A stretch of 6,547 nt of DNA, taken from positions 1 through 6,547 of the forward strand of contig JAYWIG010000326.1 of the NCBI GenBank assembly GCA_043789035.1, written 5' to 3'. This DNA is from JAYWIG01 sp043789035 (GTDB lineage Bacteria; Pseudomonadota; Gammaproteobacteria; Burkholderiales; Burkholderiaceae_E). The translations under genes and the position numbers were made by a program. The notes under the pieces are model-generated. The model made no database searches, was not told the origin of the DNA, and saw nothing but the letters and a program-made list of their open reading frames with translations. Shown here one piece after another: positions 1 to 4,972 of the stretch. Within the stretch, counting starts at the first letter, position 1, and the number at the start of each line of letters is the position of its first letter.

Positions 1-185
1 GCTAGCCCAGCATCGGGTAACCCTAAATACGAAGCAACCGTCCCATAACCGGTCATGTACAAGGCATCAAAGCCGAAACGATCAGCCAAGCGTAGTGACA
101 CCATCTCAAATACACCGGGCGCAATCAGAATTTCGGGTCGCGACAGCCTAGTTTTAAAGGCAAGTCTTTTTTCAGCCGTATTCAT
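1..185 (-). CDS. Isocitrate lyase/PEP mutase-superfamily protein, N-terminal part (runs off left edge)
   Basis: Only the first 61 complete codons are present, starting at ATG 185-183 on the minus strand. The visible residues include APGVFEMVSLRLADRFGFDA (about 22-41), then LYMTGYG (42-48) and LGLPDAG (54-60). This is the pattern of the first strands and helices of the PEP mutase/isocitrate lyase TIM barrel, whose members cleave or form C-C or C-P bonds of 2-oxo acid-like substrates (for example methylisocitrate lyase or oxaloacetate decarboxylase). The specific reaction cannot be assigned because the metal-binding aspartates and the KxxCG-type loop lie outside the window. The start is supported by a GAAGGT Shine-Dalgarno sequence six bases upstream and by its TGATG overlap with the psd stop, which implies an operon and translational coupling. 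A role in phospholipid metabolism is not implied by the pairing alone. Confidence 0.85.
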   Translation of the reverse strand, partial: MNTAEKRLAFKTRLSRPEILIAPGVFEMVSLRLADRFGFDALYMTGYGTVASYLGLPDAGL

Positions 186-1039
186 CAATTTACCTTCGGA
201 AGATTACCCATGACCTCGCCCACCTTGATGCTTTTAGTTGGGCTCCAATCTGGGTTGAATTGAATTCTGTTTCGCTCAAAAGTCATTACAACCGTTGAAC
301 CGAGCAAGAAACGGCCCATTTCATCGCCACGTTTCAACACAATGTTTTTATCCTTGTAGTGCCAATCGCGCACATTGTCTGGCCGAGGTGGGTTGACCAA
401 ACCATGCCATACGGTTGCCATACTGCCCACAATCGTCGCACCGACGAGCACCATCGTAAAAGTACCGTAAGCCGACTCGAACACACACACCACTCGTTCA
501 TTACGCGCAAACAAACCTGGAACACCTCTAGCCGTTGTAGGGTTGACCGAAAACAAATCACCCGGCACATGAATCATTCGCACGAGCCGACCATCACAGG
601 GCATATGAATACGGTGATAATCTTTTGGGCTCAAGTACAGCGTTGCGAAAGCGCCCTCATCGAAACGAGCGGCCAGCTCACCATCGCCACCCAGCAAAGC
701 GCGTGTCGAATACGAATGCCCTTTAGCCTGAAAAATCTGATCTTTATCAATCTTTCCAAACTGACTAATCGCACCATCTACTGGGCACACGAAATCAGCT
801 TTCGAGATTGGCCTAACCCCATCACGCAGAGGGCGAGTAAAAAATTCATTAAAGCTCGCATAACTCTCAACTAGGGGGTTTTCAGCTTCAGCCATGTTGA
901 CGCCATAGCGCTTAATAAACCAGCGAATCAACGCGCTAGTCAAACCGCCACTTTTCGAAGCCGCGATCTTTCCCCCCAGAAGGGTGAGCGCCTTCTTGGG
1001 TAATAGGTATTGCGGAACAACCGCGAGTTTATCTGACAC
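185..1039 (-). CDS. psd: Phosphatidylserine decarboxylase proenzyme
   Basis: Converts phosphatidylserine to phosphatidylethanolamine at the cytoplasmic membrane, using a pyruvoyl group made by self-cleavage. The 284 residues match the usual length of the E. coli-type (PSD-I) enzyme. The proposed catalytic triad is present: Asp88 in CPVDG, His145 in YHRIHMP and Ser248 in the LGST cleavage motif (246-249). Cleavage between Gly247 and Ser248 would give a beta chain of 247 residues and a pyruvoyl alpha chain of 37. Other hallmarks are FNEFFTRPLR (63-72), QAKGHSYS (104-111), VPGDLFSVN (158-166) and LFARNERV (176-183). The start is GTG (1039-1037); it is preferred because the N-terminus PQYLLPKKALT aligns with the E. 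coli QYILPKLWLT region, although no strong Shine-Dalgarno sequence precedes it. The stop TGA shares its A with the ATG of the next gene. The E. coli neighbour mscM is not adjacent here. Confidence 0.97.
   Translation of the reverse strand: MSDKLAVVPQYLLPKKALTLLGGKIAASKSGGLTSALIRWFIKRYGVNMAEAENPLVESYASFNEFFTRPLRDGVRPISKADFVCPVDGAISQFGKIDKDQIFQAKGHSYSTRALLGGDGELAARFDEGAFATLYLSPKDYHRIHMPCDGRLVRMIHVPGDLFSVNPTTARGVPGLFARNERVVCVFESAYGTFTMVLVGATIVGSMATVWHGLVNPPRPDNVRDWHYKDKNIVLKRGDEMGRFLLGSTVVMTFERNRIQFNPDWSPTKSIKVGEVMGNLPKVN
192..197 (-). promoter_or_regulatory. Ribosome binding site of the PEP mutase-like gene, inside the psd 3' end
   Basis: On the minus strand this reads GAAGGT and lies six bases before the ATG at 185-183. 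It sits within the last codons of psd. The downstream gene therefore has its own good Shine-Dalgarno sequence in addition to the one-base stop/start overlap, so it can be translated both independently and by coupling. Confidence 0.6.
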
Positions 1040-1138
1040 GATTACTGCTTAAAATAGACTAAGATCACAGCAGTTTAGCGCAACCTCAGTAGCAACCTGA
1101 GTAGCAACCTCAGTAGCAATATTTCACAGTTTAAGAAG
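1040..1138. promoter_or_regulatory. Divergent intergenic region between psd and the PLP-enzyme gene
   Basis: These 99 bases must hold the promoters of psd (leftward) and, most likely, of the PLP enzyme (rightward). For psd, a poor minus-strand candidate is TTGCGC (1083-1078) with TAGTCT (1061-1056), spaced 16 bases. No convincing sigma-70 pair was found for the rightward gene. The purine run AAGAAG (1133-1138) abuts the ATG directly, which is too close for a standard Shine-Dalgarno sequence. The right half is occupied by the 12-bp tandem repeat listed separately. No terminator is expected here because the genes diverge. Confidence 0.35.
1080..1119. repeat. 12-bp tandem repeat, three copies plus a partial fourth
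   Basis: The unit GCAACCTSAGTA occurs at 1080-1091, 1092-1103 and 1104-1115, with GCAA at 1116-1119. Copies one and three read CTCAG and the middle copy reads CTGAG. The core of the middle copy is therefore the reverse complement of its neighbours, and alternative 5-bp hairpins can form: 1085-1089 with 1097-1101, or 1097-1101 with 1109-1113, each with a 7-base loop TAGCAAC. The array ends about 20 bases before the start codon of the PLP enzyme, so it lies in that gene's leader or promoter and in the upstream region of psd. Its function is unknown; it could be a regulator-binding array or a slippage product. Confidence 0.85.
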
Positions 1139-2125
1139 ATGACCAACCCAATCACCCCTCCCACCTATCCCGATGTCGTTGCTGCAGCGCAGCGATTAGC
1201 CGGCCATGCGCATAAAACCCCAGTCCTTAATTCACGTTTCGCCGATGAAATGCTGGGAGCTAAAGTTTTCTTTAAAGCAGAGAACTTACAACGAATGGGT
1301 GCATTCAAGTTTCGCGGCGGCTTTAACGCGCTTGCAAAATTCTCGGCCGAGCAAAAAACCAAGGGAGTCGTGGCGTTTTCCTCAGGTAACCATGCCCAAG
1401 CGATTGCGCTTTCTGCGCGAATTTTAGGCATGCCAGCCGTCATCGTGATGCCTAAAGATGCGCCAGCCGCGAAGATTGCAGCAACTAAAGGCTACGGTGC
1501 CGAGGTGGTTTTGTTCGACAGATACACCGAAGACAGAGAAGCCATTGGCAAACACCTCGCCGCAACCCGTGGCCTAACCTTAATTCCACCTTTTGATCAC
1601 GCCGATGTGATTTCGGGTCAAGGAACGGCGGCAAAAGAATTGATCGAAGAAGTTGGCCCCCTCGATTATTTCTTTGTTTGCCTAGGCGGGGGCGGCTTAA
1701 TGGCGGGTTGCTCATTGGCGTTCGAAGCGCTCAACCCTGAATGCAAGATTTATGGCGTTGAACCCGAAGCAGGCAATGATGTACAGCAGTCGTTTCGCAG
1801 CGGCGCCCCTGTAAAGATTGATGTGCCAGTAACCATTGCCGACGGCGCTCAAACTCAATTAGTGGGTAAGCTTACGTTCCCAATTATTCAACGTTGCGCT
1901 GCTAACATTCTCACAGCAACCGACGCCCAACTAGTCGATTGCATGCACTTTTTTGCCGAACGCATGAAAATGGTTGTAGAACCTACGGGTGCGCTGGGCT
2001 TTGCAGCCGCTCGATTTGCAGGCATCGACTTGAGAGGCAAACGCGTTGGCGTGCTGATTAGCGGCGGTAACGTGGATATTCCTACTTTTACAAAACTATT
2101 GTCTGAACACCATGTTGTTTCTTGA
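1139..2125 (+). CDS. PLP-dependent serine/threonine dehydratase-family enzyme (fold type II)
   Basis: A cytoplasmic pyridoxal-phosphate enzyme of the threonine dehydratase / threo-3-hydroxyaspartate dehydratase / serine racemase group. The PLP Schiff-base lysine is Lys57 in GAFKFRGG. SSGNHAQ (81-87) holds the substrate-binding and catalytic serine region. The tetraglycine phosphate-binding loop is GGGGL (183-187), and SGGN (308-311) binds the PLP ring. Glu208, Gly212 and Asp214 in VEPEAGND line up with the divalent-cation site of serine racemase. At 328 residues it lacks the C-terminal ACT-type domain of biosynthetic IlvA, so feedback control by isoleucine is not expected. A catabolic deaminase or racemase is more likely, and the sequence does not settle the substrate. 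ATG 1139 is the only ATG, GTG or TTG start between the in-frame TAG at 1076 and the conserved PTYPDVVAAA start of the fold. It is not obviously co-transcribed with the next gene, which begins 89 bases later. Confidence 0.93.
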   Translation: MTNPITPPTYPDVVAAAQRLAGHAHKTPVLNSRFADEMLGAKVFFKAENLQRMGAFKFRGGFNALAKFSAEQKTKGVVAFSSGNHAQAIALSARILGMPAVIVMPKDAPAAKIAATKGYGAEVVLFDRYTEDREAIGKHLAATRGLTLIPPFDHADVISGQGTAAKELIEEVGPLDYFFVCLGGGGLMAGCSLAFEALNPECKIYGVEPEAGNDVQQSFRSGAPVKIDVPVTIADGAQTQLVGKLTFPIIQRCAANILTATDAQLVDCMHFFAERMKMVVEPTGALGFAAARFAGIDLRGKRVGVLISGGNVDIPTFTKLLSEHHVVS

Positions 2126-2204
2126 ATGCAACGTCATCATCATCATTAACAACCGCTTCAACTTGGAGTCCTATGCCTTGACCAGATTGATTAAACATCC
2201 AAAA

Positions 2205-2210
2205 AGGTGA
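2205..2210 (+). promoter_or_regulatory. Ribosome binding site supporting a GTG start
   Basis: AGGTGA lies four bases before GTG 2215, within the longer purine-rich run AAAAAGGTGAGACG. It is the best Shine-Dalgarno match on the plus strand of the window and decides the GTG start of the oxidoreductase gene. The rest of the 2126-2214 gap shows a short CAT repeat (2135-2146) and no convincing promoter or terminator. Confidence 0.75.
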
Positions 2211-2214
2211 GACG

Positions 2215-3459
2215 GTGCCCAAAAAGTTCGACGTTATTGTTTTCGGTGCCACGAGTTTTGTTGGAAAAATTCTCTGTCGCTATCTCCTCACTGAATACGC
2301 AGGTAAGCCAAATGCGCCGACTTGGGCAATAGCAGCACGCTCTAAAACAAAGCTGGCGGACTTGCTACAAGAACTAAACGACGAAGGCTTGGATGCTTCA
2401 GGCTTGAAAGTTATTGTTGCGGATTCCTCTGATGAAGAATCACTCAAGGCAATGTGTAAGCAAACGGCGGTACTAGTTTCAACTGTAGGGCCCTATGCCT
2501 TGTACGGCGAAACTTTGGTGAAAGTATGCGCTGAACTAGGCACAGATTACTGCGATTTAACAGGCGAAACTCCCTGGGTCGCTAAAATGATTACGAAGTA
2601 TGAAGCGCTCGCTCAAGCAAGCGGCGCACGTATTGTGCACTGCTGCGGCTTTGATTCAATACCTTCAGATATGGGTGTTTGGTTCTTGCAAGCGCAGGCT
2701 AAAAAGCAATTCAATGCACCCTGCCCCTATGTGACTATGCGAGTTAAAAAAATGAAAGGTAGCGCATCGGGTGGCACTATTGCCAGCATTTTGAACATCA
2801 TGAAGGAAGCATCAAGCGATGCTGAACTTCGAAAATTGATGGCAAACCCCTATGCCATGTGCCCGGCCAACTTCGCACCCAAGGCCAAGCAATACAACCA
2901 ATTGCTTGCTGCTCACGACGAGAATTTCGATGTTTGGACAGCACCTTTCATCATGGCGGGTGTCAATACCAGAGTGGTGTTTCGCAGCAATGCGTTGTTG
3001 AACGGCGCCTACAGTACGGCAAACTCACCATTCACCTATAACGAAGCCATGATGATGGGCACCGGGACGGTTGGCCGAATCAAGGCGATGCAATTCTCGG
3101 CTGGTTTAGGTGGGTTTGCTATCGCTGCAGCTATCAAACCTAGCCGTTGGGCATTAGAGAAATTCCTACCCAAACCCGGTGAAGGCCCAAATCGCCAAGC
3201 CCAGCTGGACGGTTATTTTGATCTACGCTTTCACGGCATCACTGCCAGCGGCCAAGAAATAAAAACCAAAGTGACTGGCGATCAGGATCCTGGCTATGGC
3301 TCGACAGGCAAGATGTTAGGGCAAGCAGCAATATGCTTAGCCTTCGACATAACCAAGGATAAAAAGCCGGGCGGCTTTTGGACACCGGCAAGCCTATTCG
3401 GTAATTTACTGATCAAAAGGCTACAAGGTCAGGCAGGCCTGACCTTCGAAGTTATTTAA
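2215..3459 (+). CDS. Saccharopine dehydrogenase-like NAD(P)-binding oxidoreductase (SCCPDH / trans-acting enoyl reductase type)
   Basis: The N-terminus is a Rossmann fold: VIVFGATSFVGKIL carries the dinucleotide loop GATSFVG (11-17), AARS (40-43) ends the second strand, and STVGPYALYGE (89-99) is the family's next conserved loop. YCDLTGE (112-118) and HCCGFDSIPSDMG (142-154) are typical of the saccharopine dehydrogenase-like oxidoreductases that include animal SCCPDH and the mycobacterial trans-acting enoyl reductase. The 414-residue length is normal for that family. True lysine-pathway saccharopine dehydrogenase is unlikely; a reduction on a lipid or acyl substrate is the usual suggestion, but the substrate here is unknown. 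The GTG start is set by the strong Shine-Dalgarno at 2205-2210 and by the position of the Rossmann loop. The last codons contain a perfect inverted repeat, listed separately. A TetR gene follows 75 bases downstream on the same strand. Confidence 0.88.
   Translation: MPKKFDVIVFGATSFVGKILCRYLLTEYAGKPNAPTWAIAARSKTKLADLLQELNDEGLDASGLKVIVADSSDEESLKAMCKQTAVLVSTVGPYALYGETLVKVCAELGTDYCDLTGETPWVAKMITKYEALAQASGARIVHCCGFDSIPSDMGVWFLQAQAKKQFNAPCPYVTMRVKKMKGSASGGTIASILNIMKEASSDAELRKLMANPYAMCPANFAPKAKQYNQLLAAHDENFDVWTAPFIMAGVNTRVVFRSNALLNGAYSTANSPFTYNEAMMMGTGTVGRIKAMQFSAGLGGFAIAAAIKPSRWALEKFLPKPGEGPNRQAQLDGYFDLRFHGITASGQEIKTKVTGDQDPGYGSTGKMLGQAAICLAFDITKDKKPGGFWTPASLFGNLLIKRLQGQAGLTFEVI
3425..3446. repeat. 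Perfect inverted repeat, 10-bp arms with 2-bp centre, in the 3' end of the oxidoreductase gene
   Basis: AAGGTCAGGC (3425-3434), AG, then GCCTGACCTT (3437-3446). As RNA this gives a 9-bp stem with a 4-base loop of high stability. It ends 13 bases before the end of the coding region. It is not followed by a U-run (the next bases are CGAAGTTATTTAAG), so a classical intrinsic terminator is not supported. An RNA-processing or 3'-end-stabilising hairpin, or a protein-binding dyad, are possible. No second copy was seen in the window. Confidence 0.85.
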
Positions 3460-3465
3460 GCGCAC

Positions 3466-3485
3466 TTTAGACTTTTTACTCTAAA
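3466..3485. repeat. Weak AT-rich dyad downstream of the oxidoreductase gene
   Basis: TTTAGA (3466-3471) and TCTAAA (3480-3485) are inverted around an 8-base loop CTTTTTAC. The stem is short and has little GC. It might contribute to transcript ending together with the stronger palindrome upstream, but alone it is a poor terminator. It could also be chance in AT-rich intergenic DNA. A TAGAC sequence (3468-3472) overlaps its left arm and matches the half-site of the operator downstream. Confidence 0.3.
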
Positions 3486-3499
3486 AGACTGCTTTCACA

Positions 3500-3528
3500 T
3501 TGCAAATAGACCGACTGGTCTATAGACT
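3500..3528 (+). promoter_or_regulatory. Putative sigma-70 promoter of the tetR-hydrolase unit
   Basis: TTGCAA (3500-3505) as -35 and TAGACT (3523-3528) as -10 are separated by 17 bases; each matches the consensus at four of six positions. TATAGA (3521-3526) is an alternative -10 with a 15-base spacer. Either would start transcription at about 3533-3537, that is, at or next to the ATG at 3535. The TetR operator fills the spacer and overlaps the -10, as expected for a repressed promoter. The assignment rests on weak hexamers plus operator position. Confidence 0.5.
3506..3527. promoter_or_regulatory. TetR-family operator with three half-sites (LmrA/YxaF-type box)
   Basis: ATAGACC (3506-3512), GACT, GGTCTAT (3517-3523) is a perfect dyad with 7-bp arms. 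It overlaps a second perfect palindrome, GTCTATAGAC (3518-3527), so TAGAC half-sites occur at 3507-3511 (forward), 3518-3522 (reverse) and 3523-3527 (forward). TAGACC...GGTCTA boxes are known targets of TetR regulators such as Bacillus LmrA/YxaF and enterobacterial NemR. The gene immediately downstream encodes a regulator of LmrA/YxaF type, so autoregulation is the natural reading. An outer TGCAA (3501-3505) / TTGCA (3528-3532) inverted pair also flanks the site. Confidence 0.8.
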
Positions 3529-3534
3529 TGCAAA

Positions 3535-4107
3535 ATGACTTCTTCAGAAAAAACACTGGATACCCGTGCTCGATTAATTCGCGCCATGCAAATCGCGCTC
3601 GCCAGCAGAGGTTTTCATGGCATCGGGTTGAACGAACTCTTAGCCAATGCCGATGCCCCAAAAGGTGTGATGTACCACCACTTTCCCGGGGGTAAATCAG
3701 AGCTTGCATTAGCCGCCATCGAACAAAGTACTGCCATCATGCTGCAACAACTGACAAAAGGTATGCAGAAATTTGAGCAACCAGCAGATGCGATTGCGCA
3801 GTGGTTCGAAGGCGCGATTAAGAACCTAAGCCAGCAAAAATATGAACTTGGTTGCCCTTTAGCAACCGTGGCCTTAGAAACTGTTGAGGCTGATATCGAG
3901 CTACGACAAGCAATTGCGGATAGTTTTTCACGTATTCGCCAAGCGCTTGCTGATTCGTTACAGAACGCCGGAATTAACAACAGCAAACCGCTCGCTGCCC
4001 TGGTTGTTTCAGCCTTCGAAGGTGCGCTGATGCAAGCAAGAGTTGCGCAATCGCCCAAGCCATTGAGGGATGCATTAGCAGCACTTATCCCAATGTTAAG
4101 AAAGTAA
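3535..4107 (+). CDS. TetR-family transcriptional regulator, LmrA/YxaF type
   Basis: A one-domain-plus-ligand-domain repressor of 190 residues, normal for TetR. The DNA-binding domain covers about residues 8-55, with helix-turn-helix GIGLNELLANADAPKGVMYH (29-48) followed by HFPGGKSEL (49-57). The ligand/dimerisation domain carries GCPLATVALE (106-115) and EGALMQARV (162-170), which are hallmarks of the LmrA/YxaF branch. This fits the TAGACC-type operator immediately upstream. ATG 3535 is preferred because the next methionine (residue 18) would cut into helix 1. No Shine-Dalgarno sequence precedes it, consistent with the proposed leaderless transcript. The hydrolase gene starts four bases after the stop, so the two are almost certainly co-transcribed and both repressed by this protein. 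The ligand is unknown; relatives sense drugs, flavonoids or electrophiles. Confidence 0.93.
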   Translation: MTSSEKTLDTRARLIRAMQIALASRGFHGIGLNELLANADAPKGVMYHHFPGGKSELALAAIEQSTAIMLQQLTKGMQKFEQPADAIAQWFEGAIKNLSQQKYELGCPLATVALETVEADIELRQAIADSFSRIRQALADSLQNAGINNSKPLAALVVSAFEGALMQARVAQSPKPLRDALAALIPMLRK

Positions 4108-4111
4108 CACC

Positions 4112-4972
4112 ATGACTACAACGAATGATTTTCAGACCGTCATCACTACCGACCAATACGCTATTCAAACCGCTCGGTTCGAACCGTCAACACCCGCCCA
4201 CAGTGAAATTTTCATTGGTGGCGCAACTGCGGTACCGCAATTTTTCTATCAACGGTTTGCAAAACATGCCAATGCTGCTGGTTATGCTGTAACAACTTTG
4301 GATTATCGAGGAATCGGCAAAAGCGCCCCGAAATCGCTCAAAGGTTTTAAGATGGATTATCTCGATTGGGCAAGGCAAGATTTAGTTGCAGTACTCAATG
4401 AAGTGCACACCAAAAAGGCTAACCACAAACCAATCTACATGATAGGCCATTCTTATGGCGGACACGCCTTTGGGTTAATGCCTAACCATCAACTCGTAAA
4501 TAAGCTGTACACCTTCGCCAGCGGGGCTGGTTGGTCGGGTTACATGCCGTTCGCAGAACGCCTGAAAGTCGAGCTTCTATGGAAAGTACTCGGCCCTATC
4601 GTCACGCCGTTTACTGGCTACATGCCCGGTGCCTTTATAGGCGGCGAAGACTTACCCATTGATGTGTATCATCAGTGGCGTAAGTGGTGCTCCTACCCAA
4701 ATTATTTTTTCGACGATGCGAGCATACAGAGTGAGCTTAAACACTTTGCTGAGGTAAAAACACCCATTGTTGCAGCCAACTCCGACGATGATCTCTGGGC
4801 CCCGCCAGCTTCGAGGGACGCTTTCTTTAAAGGCTATAGTAACGCCCCGTTTACGGCACTAACAATTGAAGGCAGGCGCTTTGGTAACAAGGGTATTGGC
4901 CACATGGGTTACTTTCGGAAAGGCAGCGAAAGCCTATGGGATGACGCACTTGCTTGGTTCGAAAAATCCTAA
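4112..4972 (+). CDS. Alpha/beta-fold hydrolase, co-transcribed with tetR
   Basis: A 286-residue soluble alpha/beta hydrolase with no signal peptide. The nucleophile elbow is GHSYGG (112-117) with Ser114. The acid is one of Asp225-Asp227 in NSDDDLWAPP, and the histidine is His264 in GIGHMGYF, giving a complete triad in the usual order. LDYRGIGKS (63-71) is the conserved loop after strand 4, and IGG (35-37) lies where the oxyanion loop is expected. The overall pattern resembles COG4757-like predicted hydrolases. A tryptophan/tyrosine-rich lid region (about 140-200) suggests a hydrophobic substrate, but this is inference. Start ATG 4112 lies four bases after the tetR stop; AAGAAAG (4098-4104) is a modest Shine-Dalgarno within the tetR end, so coupling is likely. 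The gene converges on, and overlaps by four bases, the ABC gene on the other strand, leaving no room for a terminator between them. Confidence 0.9.
   Translation: MTTTNDFQTVITTDQYAIQTARFEPSTPAHSEIFIGGATAVPQFFYQRFAKHANAAGYAVTTLDYRGIGKSAPKSLKGFKMDYLDWARQDLVAVLNEVHTKKANHKPIYMIGHSYGGHAFGLMPNHQLVNKLYTFASGAGWSGYMPFAERLKVELLWKVLGPIVTPFTGYMPGAFIGGEDLPIDVYHQWRKWCSYPNYFFDDASIQSELKHFAEVKTPIVAANSDDDLWAPPASRDAFFKGYSNAPFTALTIEGRRFGNKGIGHMGYFRKGSESLWDDALAWFEKS

Noticed and set aside
359..874. Open frame of 171 codons on the plus strand
   Set aside because: It lies fully antisense to psd, shows no family motif, and has a composition typical of a reverse-frame shadow.
1080..1119. CRISPR-like repeat array
   Set aside because: Units are 12 bp and directly abutting, with no unique spacers and no cas genes.
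2114..2153. GTTGTT / AACAAC inverted pair around the end of the PLP-enzyme gene
   Set aside because: Six-base arms with a 28-base loop and no U-run do not support a terminator.
3615..4058. Open frame of 147 codons on the minus strand
   Set aside because: It lies antisense inside the TetR gene; Ser/Ala/Cys-rich shadow translation with no recognisable domain or ribosome site.
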